Positions 10,045 to 20,500 of a stretch of 31,946 nucleotides of DNA are shown piece by piece. The first letter of the stretch is position 1. Each line of letters opens with the position of its first letter. This stretch comes from Ophiothrix spiculata (taxonomy: Eukaryota; Echinodermata; Ophiuroidea; Amphilepidida; Ophiotrichidae). Position numbers and translations under genes: made by a program. The stretch is from NCBI GenBank assembly GCA_000969725.1, contig JXSR01S010058.1; one strand, given 5' to 3'. The notes beneath the pieces are model-generated. The model searched no databases and was not told the DNA's origin. It was given only the letters and a program-made list of their open reading frames with translations.

Positions 10045-11170
10045 TTAACATGAATATGTGAATGATAAAATTTGATGCAACACATATTCATGATTAATCA
10101 ATAGGATGCATAAAATATGGTACCCAATGTGACGAAAAGTATCTGGACAAGCTGTCAAAAATTCTCCTTTAGAAAATTTCTTTGTCATTGTTGTTTAAAT
10201 TTAGTACCTTTTACAAAGTCCCAAAAGTATTCTGGGAAGATGGGATGCAGCTGAAAACATAATTTTCTTTTGATATGTTCATCAGCATAAAAGCAACATC
10301 CATAGGCTATCCAACTTCTAATAAACTCTACATGACTCACCAATTCAGTGTCCATCCCATGACAGACAAAACAAAATATTTGCTCTTCATCTCGAGACAT
10401 CCCTGCCATTATCCTGCATCCTCATCTCCATTTCAAATGTCACCAGTTTTTCCATCAACACGTATCTCTAGGCTGTATAAATCACATCACTACGTGCCAA
10501 AACTAGGATTAAACACAACATTCACGTGTTGATTATTCCCAGTAGGCATTACCAGGTACAAGCGATTAACTCTCGCTTTAGGATCAGCACCTTTGGTTGT
10601 TACTGTATGCAAGGTACATAGGTTCAATAGCCTAAACTGGCTAATAGACCTGTGAATTGTATACAACAGTGTTTTTCTTTCCTCATACTAAATTCTTGTG
10701 AGGCAAACTTTCTTTGCACTTTTAGACACATTGTGATGTTAAAATACTTTCTGTTTTCACATTCACATACCTACTATCATAGGTTTCTAAATGATTCTGT
10801 CTTGTAAAAGAAAGAAATTTCTGACATGGAGATTGATTAAGCCTTTGTTTGAACAAACAATTTAATAGACTAAAGCTGAAATTTGCAAAGACAGAATTTG
10901 AGGATGCCTATGGTTGCTTAAAGAAGTAATCCTTTGTATCAGAACTATTCATCTTTTCGGTGATCTTACATCAAAAAGACTTAATTCAATGATTAAAGAA
11001 ATTGTCTTTTACATCTGGTCTGTCAATCTTTTCCGTACTTTCACAGCAAAAATAATTAATTTATATAAACTTGTTTTATAGCATTTCTGAATTCTTGAAC
11101 CCAAACTCCAGATGTACTGCACCATTATTATTGATGGAGCTATTATCCATTACCTTTTGAGTTACATGTA

Positions 11171-12090
11171 GTGACAGAAATTATTTTCTATAGTTTTACT
11201 AAATATAGGCCTATATGAACAAACTATTGTGTGAAAAGCTCTTACATTGGAAAGCATTAACCAGATAATTTTGTTCCAATTGCAATTTGTCACTAAACTA
11301 AAAGGCATTTCTTTTAAAACACCAAAAGCTATCTACACAAATTGCACTAAGATTCTCAGTATCTGTGTCAAGCTAACAGAGATTCTAAATTGAATTGCTT
11401 CTAGCTTAACACAGAATTCTAGTTTTGTCTTATCATCTAGAAGTCAAAACAAGATCATTATTCAGTAGAGAATTCCCCATCAATCAAGCCATGGCTTGGA
11501 TTAACTGGTTATGTCTGGGGTGCTTCTTTAACCTATAAGATGTTTTTAGAACCTTAATTCAGTGTTAACTTTTGTTATAATTGGTAAATCACAGCTGAAT
11601 GTACATGATAAAATCTGGGGCAAAAAACTTCCTACATTCCACAATAGTCACAGAAATTATTTTCTACAGTTTCAGTAAATATTAACACATTATTGTGTGA
11701 AAAGCTTCTACATTCCATAAGGGAACTTTTTTATCAAATAGAACGAACTATCCAGATAATTTTGTTCCAATTTGGTATTTCTCAAATACCAAAGGCTATC
11801 AACACAAATTGCACCAAGATTCTCAGTATCTGTGTCAAGCTAACACATATTCTAAATTGAATTGCTTCAAGCTTAATACAGAATTCTAGTTTTGTCTTAT
11901 CATCTAGAAGTCAAAACAAGATCATTATTCAGTAGAGAATTCCACAACAATCAAGCCATGGCTCAGATTAACTGGTTATGTCTGGGGTGTTTCTCAAAAC
12001 CTACAAGGTGTTTTTAGAACTTAAAATCAGTTGTTAACTTTTATTATACCTGGTAAATCACTGCTTAATATAGGCCTACATGATAAAATC
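11171..12090. repeat. Internal tandem repeat of copy 1 (two units of about 450-475 bp)
   Basis: Unit a begins GTGACAGAAATTATTTTCTA at 11171. Unit b begins GTCACAGAAATTATTTTCTA at 11647. Both then run collinearly through the landmarks TGTGTGAAAAGCT, CAGATAATTTTGTTCCAATT, ATTCTCAGTATCTGTGTCAA, TCATCTAGAAGTCAAAACAA and CAATCAAGCCATGGCT, and end in a TTATAC.TGGTAA(A/G)TCA segment. Unit b has small deletions. The same two-unit structure exists in copy 2, so it predates the 5-kb duplication. Confidence 0.9.
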
Positions 12091-12546
12091 TGCCTTGAGT
12101 TTTTCAAAAGACTATCAAATGCATGATTTTCATATGAGCTAAAAGTTTTTGCTAAAAAGAGTTATGTTGACATCTAATGTAATATGACAGTTACAGCATT
12201 ATGCCTATCTACAGATTTTAGTGTAAATGTCAAAATGAAGTTCAACCCTTGGTTCCCCTGTAGAAGAACAGATATTGGTTTTATTCATTGATAAAGAACA
12301 TTGATAACTTTTGTTATACTAGGTAAGTCACTGCTGAATGTACATGATGATATCTGTCTTGAATTTGTCCAATTACTATCAAATTCATGGTTTTCAAATG
12401 AGCAAACTTGCTAAAAAGAGTTATGTTGACATCTAAAGTAATATGACAGTTACAGCATTATGCTTATCTACAGATTTTAGTGTAAATATCAAAATGAAGT
12501 TCAAGCCTGGGTTCCACTGTTTATATAGAAGAACAGATATTGGTTT
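12031..12546. repeat. Second internal tandem duplication of copy 1 (270-bp period)
   Basis: TTGTTAACTTTTATTATACC at 12031 and TTGATAACTTTTGTTATACT at 12301 start two collinear units. Both contain AAAGAGTTATGTTGACATCT, GTAATATGACAGTTACAGCA and GAACAGATATTGGTTTTATT. Copy 2 has only one unit (about 17060-17215). This duplication therefore either arose in copy 1 after the 5-kb duplication or was lost from copy 2. Confidence 0.85.
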
Positions 12547-13792
12547 TATTCATACAGACTTGGTACATTAAATGTTCCCAAGAATGCTGATGTTATCTGC
12601 ATCACATTAAACAATTGCTCAAAGCTAAGAAATAACACTTTTCTGCCCTCATCCAGATTTACCTGATATGTCCCAGTTCCCAGTTTGCCTCATAATGAGG
12701 GATCAAGTTGGCAAATGGATACTTTAATTTCTTTGCATTTGAAGGCATCATTACAGATATAGATTTTATATCACAACTTCTGATTTAGCTCTTGACCTAG
12801 ATGTATATGCTTGGATGATGTATAGAAAGTAAAAAAAGATCAACACTGCCTTGCCATACTCATTTAAAGCTACCTTTATATTGTAAATAGTTCGCCAGAC
12901 TTGAATCAATATCTTCGATCTTCTGCATGCTTTGCAAAACATCACAAGATGCCATTTAAACCTCGGATTACATAAGGTATTCAGGGGTACGGGCAAGGTT
13001 GTATAAATACTGTGCTGGCTTGAACTGGACATCATTCTCTCCAGTAAAATGATATTTGTAGCAAATTTACATTATAGCAAATGTACATTTTCTGTGGCAA
13101 TGTAGCAGGGTTGTTTTAGCTTAATACTGCTCCAGGTCAGATTGGATTTAAACACTTGAGTTGTTAATTTAATTGAAAAGCCTGTGAGTTGTTTTTTTGC
13201 AGTGGTATTGAAGTGACTCATCTTACACTCTATGCATAAAATTGTCACAAAATTTAGCCGGGTATCTAGTGGGTTTTACTTACATGTAAGGTATGCTAAA
13301 ATTTGTATAAAATTATACATTTAATCACTCATCCAAAAGGTTCCATAAATCAGCTCCTTTCTTGATCAAAATATCTTGAAATCATGGGTCAATTATCCTA
13401 CATAAAATGTTTGTCAACACATTTTTTTTAAATCTTATGGATCAATTTTCAAATAAGGAATCATATTTTGTTTAAAAATCAAATTTAACTAGCACCCCTC
13501 CCCCTCATAACTTCCTAACTTGAGCAAATCTCCATGCTTGATGGCAATTTCTTCATCATGCCTGACCTCTTTAATCCAGGTATCCAATCTGACTTGAAAC
13601 ACCTCTAACAACAAACTGAATCACCCAGGGACAGAGGTTTATCACCATCCATCAGGAAAAATTACGACCCAACCAACCATGTGGGTAGTACTGACCATGT
13701 TGAATTTTATAAGATGTTGGCTTTGCAATAACCATTGCAAAGGTAGTGAGAAAAATCACTTTGAGTCTCGTATGATTTTATAACAGAAAATA

Positions 13793-13966
13793 CAGTGGAA
13801 CCTCGTTAACACAAAATCTGTTAACACAAAAAACCCTGATAACACAAAATAGATGTTTGGTCCCACTGTGAATTTTCTATTCAAATTCAGTGTGGATAAC
13901 ACAAAATCCTGATAGCACAAACTAAAATGATGTCCCCGGTGATTTTGTGTTAACGAGGTTCCACTG
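13793..13966. mobile_element. TA-target MITE, 174 bp, pogo/Tigger-like ends, copy 2 only
   Basis: The termini are perfect 26-bp inverted repeats starting CAGTGGAACCTCGTTAACAC (13793-13818 and 13941-13966), flanked by TA on each side (13791-13792, 13967-13968). Copy 1 carries the empty site near 8450 (ACAGAAAATAACATATCTAT). The interior is an array of degenerate TAACACAAAATC words. The TA duplication and CAGTGGAACCTCG-type terminus fit the pogo/Tigger branch of Tc1/mariner. It carries no transposase. Confidence 0.88.
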
Positions 13967-15129
13967 TATAATATCTATATTATCGCCCTGTTGGTAGTGT
14001 GGTAAAATCAGGTCTAGAAACAAAATATGGTGTGTACTGTATCAGAATCTTAGCACTTGCAAGGTTTACTTACAGCGAATACAAACTTCTGAGATGGAGA
14101 TGTAGAGATAGACCTTGACATTAAGACATTGCCAAGATGCTCACCTCATTCAACTTTGAAGTTGAGGAACAGCAACAAGATGACATACCATCACCATATC
14201 TTTAATTGAACAAACAGATCATGTTGATACTGATAGCAATTAATAAATGACAAATGGCAGACAGTATATAGCCTATGCCTACTGTTTACAATCTTCAAAA
14301 CTGTGCAGGATTACAGAACTACTGGATTTGAAAATTTCGTGCAGAATTGCATGATAGAAATAATTCGTGCAGATTTACATGAAGGATAAACCTAAATGAG
14401 GCACAAATCAAAATTTATAATAATGACAATCTTTTTTCTCTAATTGCTCCTTTGCAGAGAACAGAATACAGACTCGAAAAAAGGGAAGGCCTGTCACATT
14501 CAGGACATTAGTTTTCATTATTTTTTTATGCATTTCAATCATGCATTTTTGATTTAACATGAATATGTGAGTGATAAAGTTTGATGCAACACAAATTCAT
14601 GATTAACCAATAGGATGCATAAAATATGTAACCCAACATGACTACACTGTCTCTGGACAAGCTGTCAAAGTACCTTTTACAAAGTCCCAAAAGTATTCTG
14701 GGAAGATGGAATTGGCTGAAAATACAATTTTCTTTTGATATGTTCATCAGCATAAAAGCAACATCCATAGGCTATCCAACTTCTAAGAAAGTCTGTATGA
14801 CTCACCAATTCAGTGTCCATCCCATGATAGACAAAACAAAATATTTGCTCTTCATCTCGAGACATCCCTGCCATTATCCTGCATCCTCATCTCCATTTCA
14901 AATGTCACCAGTTTATACATCAACACGCATCTCCAGAGGTGGGTACAATACACGGGTAAATGTCTTACACGGATTATTAATACACCAATTATTTGGTGTT
15001 TCTACTAAATGACTTACCCGGGTTTGTTAAACTTAGTTGGCATTACCCAGGTAAGCATACTCGAGTAGAAAGTAGAAACAGGGTATTTGTGATGTTAAAA
15101 TACTTTATGTTTTCACATTCACATACCTA

Positions 15130-15369
15130 CACTGTTATACTGTTGGGCAATTTTTTAGCGTTGGTTAAACTATGAACAACCCAATTGTTGGGTAAATAAT
15201 ATTAACCAACTGTTGGTGAAATTTTACCCAATATTTGGGTAATTAGCTAAAACTTTTACCCAACAGTTAGGTAATTAGCCAACATTGTACGCAACTATTT
15301 ACCCAGAAGTTGGGTTGTTCATAGTTGAACCAACGTTGGGTAAATTATTTGCCCAACGTTCTAACAGTG
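15130..15369. mobile_element. TA-target MITE, 240 bp, copy 2 only
   Basis: The element begins CACTGTTATACTGTTGGGCA and ends with the near-complement TGCCCAACGTTCTAACAGTG, about 24 bp of inverted repeat with a few mismatches. TA flanks both ends (15128-15129, 15370-15371). Copy 1 has the uninterrupted site ACATACCTACTATC at about 10765-10778, with one TA. The inside repeats the words TTGGGTAA and TTACCCAA in both orientations, so the whole element can fold. It is a Tc1/mariner-type non-autonomous element. Confidence 0.88.
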
Positions 15370-15780
15370 TACTATCAAAGGTTTCTAAATGATTCTGTCA
15401 TGTAAAAAAGAAGAAAGTAATTTATAACATGGATATTAAGCATTTGTTTGAACAAAACAATTTAAAAAACTTGAGAAATTTGCAAGGACAGAATTTGAGG
15501 ATGCCTATGGTTGCATAAATAAGTAAATCCTTTGTATCAGAACTTTTCATCTTTTCGGTAATCTTACATCAAAAAGATTCCATTCAATGCTTCAAGAACT
15601 TAATCTTTTACATCTGGTATGTCAATCTTTTCCATGTACTTTCACAGCAAAAATAATTCATTTTAAAAATATATACAAACTTGTTTTACAGCATTTCTGA
15701 ATTCTTGAACCCAAAATCCAGATCTACTGCACCATTATTATTGATGGAGTTATTATCCATTACCTTTTGAGTCACATGTA

Positions 15781-16790
15781 GTGACAGAAATTATTTTCTA
15801 TAGTTTTACTATTTATTATATGTGTACCGCCGCGGCAAAAGGGTCCAGTTGTCGGCTCGTACATGTTGCTCCTTGTAGCATATCTAATGTATGGTATTTG
15901 TATACATCAGATATGCTACAATGAGCAACATGTAGGAGTCGACAACTGGACCCTTTTGCCGCGGCGGTACACATATATGAACAAACTATTGTGTGAAAAG
16001 CTCCTACATTCCATTCCATAAGGGAACTTTTTTATCTATTGGGAAGACTTATCCAGATAATTTTGTTCCAATTTGTCACTTAAACTATATAAAGGTATTT
16101 CTCAAATACCAAAGGCTATCAACACAAATTGCACCAAGATTCTCAGTATCTGTGTCAAGATAACAGAGATTTTAAATTGAATTGCTTCAAGCTTAGCACA
16201 GAATTCTAATTTTGCCTTATCATCTAGAAGTCAAAACAAGATCATTATTCAGCAGAGAATTCCCCATCAATCAAGCCATGGCTTGGATTAACTGGTATGT
16301 CTGGGGTGCTTCTTTAACCTATTAGGTGTTTTTAGAACCTTAATTCAGTGTTAACTTTTATTATACTTGGTAAGTCGCCGCTGAATGTACATGATAAAAT
16401 CTGGGGCAAAAAACTTCCTACATTCCCCAATAGTCACAGAAATTATTTTCTACAGTTTCAGTAAATATTAGCACATTATTGTGTGAAAAGCTCCTATTTT
16501 TTTATCAAATGGAAAGAACTATCCAGATAATTTTGTTCCAATTTGTCACTTAAACTATAAAGGCATTTCTCAAATACCAAAGGCTATCAACACAAATTGC
16601 ACCAAGATTCTCAGTATCTGTGTCAAGCTAACAGAGATTCTAAATTGAATTGCTTCAAGCTTAACACAGAATTCTAGTTTTGTCTTATCATCTAGAAGTC
16701 AAAACAAGATTATTCAGCAGGGAATTCCCCATCAATCAAGCCATGGCTTGGATTAACTGGTTATGTCTGGGGTGCTTCTTAAAACCTACA
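15781..16790. repeat. Internal tandem repeat of copy 2 (two units)
   Basis: Unit a starts at 15781 and unit b at 16433, collinear with the units at 11171 and 11647 in copy 1. Unit a is longer here because of the 157-bp hairpin insertion at 15819-15975. Unit b ends abruptly at about 16790 after CTTAAAACCTACAA, where unrelated sequence begins. Confidence 0.88.
15819..15975. mobile_element. Hairpin MITE, 157 bp, near-perfect palindrome, copy 2 only
   Basis: The outer 36 bp are perfectly inverted: TATGTGTACCGCCGCGGCAA at the start of 15819-15854, with its complement ending the element at 15940-15975. The inner about 38 bp pair with only a few mismatches (around TACATGTTGCTC and TTGTAGCATATCT) to a loop near 15897. 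Copy 1 lacks it: at about 11198-11220 it reads TTTTACTAAATATAGGCCTA, a TA-rich target. The open frame spanning the element is an artefact of its palindromic structure. Confidence 0.88.
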
Positions 16791-17060
16791 ACGATGGACA
16801 CATGCCATTAGATCCATGATGAACTCATGGTCTCTTTCAAGTTCATACAAAAGTACCAACCTGGATAGCCAGAAATGGCTAATCTATGCATGCTGGCCAA
16901 TGCATCTTTAAAAAGATGCCTAAAATAGAAAAGATAGCAAGAAAAAGAGAAAGAGAAAGATGGCCACTCCTAACACAATTGTACAATTATACTCTTAGCC
17001 CTTACTTTGTGAGAAAAGAAATCAGGAATTCTAATCTCATGCCCCGATGCAAAGAAATTT
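16790..17060. other. Copy 2-specific replacement segment
   Basis: Between the end of unit b (about 16790) and TTTTCATATGAGC (about 17060), copy 2 has about 270 bp with no counterpart in copy 1. Copy 1 at 12008-12130 has unrelated sequence instead. The segment includes a purine run (AAAAAGAGAAAGAGAAAGA, about 16942-16960). No inverted repeats or target duplications are evident. Its origin is unclear: insertion with deletion, or a repair patch. Confidence 0.5.
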
Positions 17061-19990
17061 TCATATGAGCAATTTGTAAAAAGGGTTATGTTGACATCTA
17101 GTGTAATATGACAGTTACAGCATTATGCCTATCTACAGATCTACAGTGTAAATGTCAAAATGTAGTTCAACCCTTGGTTCCCCTGTTGGAGAACAGATAT
17201 TGGTTTTATTCATAAAGACACAGTATATTAAATGTTCCCAAGAATGCTTATTTTATCTACATCACATTTATAATTGCTCAAAGCTAAGAAGTAAAGCTTT
17301 TCTGCCCTCATCCAGATTTACATGATCCTGATATGTTCCCAGTTTGCCTCTTCAATGAGGGATCAAGTTGGCAAATGGATACTTCAATTTCTTTGCATTT
17401 TGGAGGCATCATTGCAGACATAGATTATGTGTCACAACTTTTGATTTTGCTCTTGACCTAGATGTATATGCTTGGATGATGTATAGAAAGTAAAAAAAGA
17501 TCAACACTGCCTTGCCATACTCATTTAAAGCTACCTTTAGATTGCAAATACTTCGCCAGACTTGAATCAATATCTTCGATCTTCAAATTGCTCCTGCATG
17601 CTTTGTAAAACATCACAAGATCCCATTTAAACCTCAGATTACATAAGGTATTCAGGGGTATGGACAAGGTTGTATAAATACTGTGCTGAGATCCCGGCTG
17701 GGATGAACTAGACATCACTCTCTTCAGCAAACCGATATTTGTAGCAAATTTACATTATAGCAAATTTTCATTTTCTGGTGCAAATAATACGGGTTGTTTT
17801 AGCTTAATACTGCTCCAGGTCAAATTGGATTTAACCACTTGAGTTGTTAATTTAAATGAAAAGCCTGTGAGTCTTTTTGCAGTGGTATTGAAGTGACTCA
17901 TCTTACACTCTATGCATAAAATTGTCACAAAATTTATCTGGGTATCTAGGGGTCTTACATATATATGTAAAGCATACTAAAATATGTATAAAATTATACA
18001 CATAACCATTCACTCAAAAGATTCCATAAACCTCAGCTCCTTTCTTGACCAAAATATCTTTATAAATGGGTAAATTATCCTATGTAAAATGTTTTCAACA
18101 TATTTTTTTAACATATGACTCAATTTTTCAAATAAGGAATCACATTTTGTTTAAAAAATCAAATTTGACTAGCACCCCATCCCCTCATCATTCTGGATTC
18201 CTAATGAGCAAATATCCATGCTTGATGGCAGTTTCTTCATCATGTCTGACCTCTTTATCCAGGTATCCAATCTTACTTGAAACACCTCTAACAACAAACT
18301 GAATCATCTAGGGACAGAGGTTTATCGTTTATCACCATCCGTCTGAAAGTAAGACCCAACCAACAGTGGGGGCAGTACTGACCATGTTGAATCATTATAA
18401 GTGTTGGCTTTGAAGAACCATTGCAAAGGTAGTCAGAAAAATCCTTTTTTTTTCTGATGAATTTAAATTCACTTGTAATATTTTGGTAACCTAAACCCTA
18501 AAACCTAACCAAAACCAGGTGTCTGCCATTGCTGATCAATAAGCCGACAGGAGATCACACGGCCTGATGATGCTCCTTGGATGAGGAGTGATACTGTAGC
18601 TATCAATAACGGTAAGTCCAGTTGACCAGATTTAATTCATATTTTGCCATTGCTGACCCTAATGCTATCCCTAAACCTAACCCAAACCATAAATCTAACC
18701 TTTATATTTGATCCTAAAACCTAATTCTAACCCATTTAACAGGAAATAAAGGAAAAAACACAAGAATGTTACTGTCTAAAGAAAAATAAAAAGGTCGTCT
18801 GATTGCACTGCACAGACTGGGGTCTGTTTTTCAGCAATTTTCATCAGTTTCAAGCTAGCCATCTATTTGTATGGCAGTATTTGTATATAAACATTAAGAC
18901 TTATGTCTAATAAGAAATATGTGTGCTTAATCTTGCCAATTTAATAGCATTCTACCAAAAACGTCAAATTTTTACACTTGCAAAAATGACATGCAGACTC
19001 TCTTTTTATGAAGAGATTTTCATTTTCCTTACCGAAAACCAAGCAAACAATTCTTCTATTTGGCTGAAAAAAGCACCAAATTTACGTGCCATGTATCAAA
19101 CTCTGATAAATCGTCATAACACCATGCAGTCAATACCGTTAGCCATGAGTCTTAAGCTGGAGGTGTATTATGATAACTAGGGAATCGGTGCTAAGATATT
19201 AATGGAGTATTATTATTGATAAGCTAAGAAGTATACCACTATTCTGTATCCAACAAATAATTGTGCTTTAATGCATGTGAAATTATACCCCCCAAAAAAC
19301 ACATTATTTGTGCCACTGCTGGGTTGTCCCTTTAAACAGCAATCCTTAGCATGGGTGAAATGAACAGCTCCAATACTAACATTCCCAAATTAATTTCAGA
19401 AAAATGCTCTATTTTGGCTTACATTTCATCCCATTAAGAGATATGCAATATAATACATTATGTTATGGTCACACACATGTATAGTACTTGAGATTTTGCA
19501 AACTATCACAGGAGTAGCTAGCATTGCCCAAGGAAAAATCTTATTAACTCTTTCACTTGGGAGCCGCTCACAACGGCTCGCGAAAGCGTGCATGATTGGC
19601 CGGAATTTATTTTCGGCGTCACTATAAAAATATCTGTAAAGAAAAATTAATAAAAAAAAGAAGGAAATCTTAACTTCACCTGTAACTGCCTCATTCAAAG
19701 AGGTATCTAGCACCATCATCAATTTTGAAAACAAAATAAGGCTGGAGCTCTACAACTACATAAATGAATACCCTCGTGGCGCTCTGAGCAGCTTTTCATC
19801 CAAATAAAGAGCAATTTCTGACAATTTTATTCGAGAGCAAGAGTAAAAAATGGGTAGGTTGATTTCCACAGAAAAAATAATGACAGGTTAAATACAACAG
19901 TGTTCATATCATAAGTGAGTACATTATAAATGGACCCTTACAAGGTTTAAAATATTTGTTCTACAGAAGCTCCACATTTTCTTACTGTAC

Positions 19991-20074
19991 CTGTGTTTGT
20001 ATATCTATACTCTCCAAGAAGGTATCTCCACCACATGTCTTGAAGAACAGAATATGGACTGTCAGCTCGACTCT
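19991..20074 (-). CDS. Weak candidate exon, unrecognised
   Basis: The minus strand here reads SRADSPYSVLQDMWWRYLLG followed by EYRYTNT before a donor-like ACACAG/GTACAG at 19991-19986. With an acceptor at GGCAG (exon starts at 20074) it is 84 nt, phase 1-1. Alternatively it may start at an ATG at 20081 with an acceptable Kozak context. The residue mix, including the paired Trp, is protein-like, but I recognise no family. The splice signals are mediocre, and in-frame stops close on both sides. Confidence 0.17.
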
Positions 20075-20464
20075 CTGCCATATTCTATATATCCAAAGCC
20101 AACATGGAGAACACATAGTAAGACACAGCGACAATCATCAAATGCGATGGTCCAAAAATGAAATATTAACAATGTGAAGATCCACTTTATATTAACGTGC
20201 ATAAATGTTCATCAAATTATTAATAATCCATCTTTAATAATGCATCAGTAGGGTACTTCATTCATAAAGTCCATCGATTTCTCCTGCTCTAAATAATCAT
20301 TATCTAAACAGGTATTGTTAATTATGAAAATCTCACCAAAAGCTAAAAATAGCACAAACAGCTGACTGCTGAAGATAAGCCTGGTAGCCTTCTTGTCCAG
20401 TCATATAGTTTTCAATTAAATTATGTGATCTACAAGTCCAACTTCATTATTATGAGCGCCTGAT

Positions 20465-20500
20465 GACACAAAAATCCTGATATCACAAAATATATCATAT
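20465..20500. mobile_element. Relic of a TAACACAAAATC-type (Tigger-like) element
   Basis: CACAAAAATCCTGATATCAC closely matches the interior of the 13793-13966 MITE, which reads CACAAAATCCTGATAGCAC. No terminal CAGTGG repeat remains on either side, so this is an internal fragment at most. Confidence 0.35.

Larger units (their letters stand above)
8423..13761. repeat. Tandem segmental duplication, copy 1 (about 5.3 kb)
   Basis: The block starts at TGAGTCTCGTATAATTTTAT and is repeated head-to-tail from 13762 (TGAGTCTCGTATGATTTTAT). Collinear landmarks include 9000-9170 with 14090-14270, 10040-10470 with 14550-14930, 11100-12000 with 15710-16790, and 12560-13750 with 17220-18440. Aligned segments look roughly 90-95% identical by eye, broken by copy-specific insertions. 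No gene can be supported in either copy. Open frames shared by both copies carry non-synonymous changes or frameshifts between them. Confidence 0.93.
13762..18445. repeat. Tandem segmental duplication, copy 2 (about 4.7 kb)
   Basis: This is a direct continuation of copy 1, starting at TGAGTCTCGTATGATTTTAT. Homology ends in ACCATTGCAAAGGTAGTCAG (about 18418-18438), matching the end of copy 1 at 13731-13750. It differs from copy 1 by the transposons at 13793, 15130 and 15819. It lacks the copy 1 insertions at 8564, 9225 and 9705, and it has a replaced segment at 16790-17060. Confidence 0.93.

Noticed and set aside
10185..10409. Minus-strand open frame beginning MAGMSRDEEQIF, shared with copy 2 (14677-14874)
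   Set aside because: It looks protein-like, and a good donor (GTGAGT) lies inside. But the substitutions I could place in codons between the two copies change the amino acid (Cys/Tyr, Val/Thr, Glu/Asp, Ile/Leu), and the frames diverge at the 3' end. That is the pattern of neutral duplicated DNA.
12766..13035. Minus-strand open frame with a counterpart at 17521-17730
   Set aside because: The two copies shift frame relative to each other through indels in the middle, so no common protein is preserved.
14638..15012. 124-codon plus-strand open frame, the longest in the window
   Set aside because: The homologous stretch in copy 1 (10275-10532) keeps only part of the frame and diverges at the end. 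There is no motif, and the frame runs into copy-specific sequence.
15816..16019. 67-codon minus-strand open frame
   Set aside because: It is produced by the palindromic hairpin MITE; both strands read similarly.
18486..18735. CCTAACC/CCTAAACC words suggesting interstitial telomeric repeats
   Set aside because: The words are irregular, interrupted by unrelated sequence and never form consecutive hexamers.
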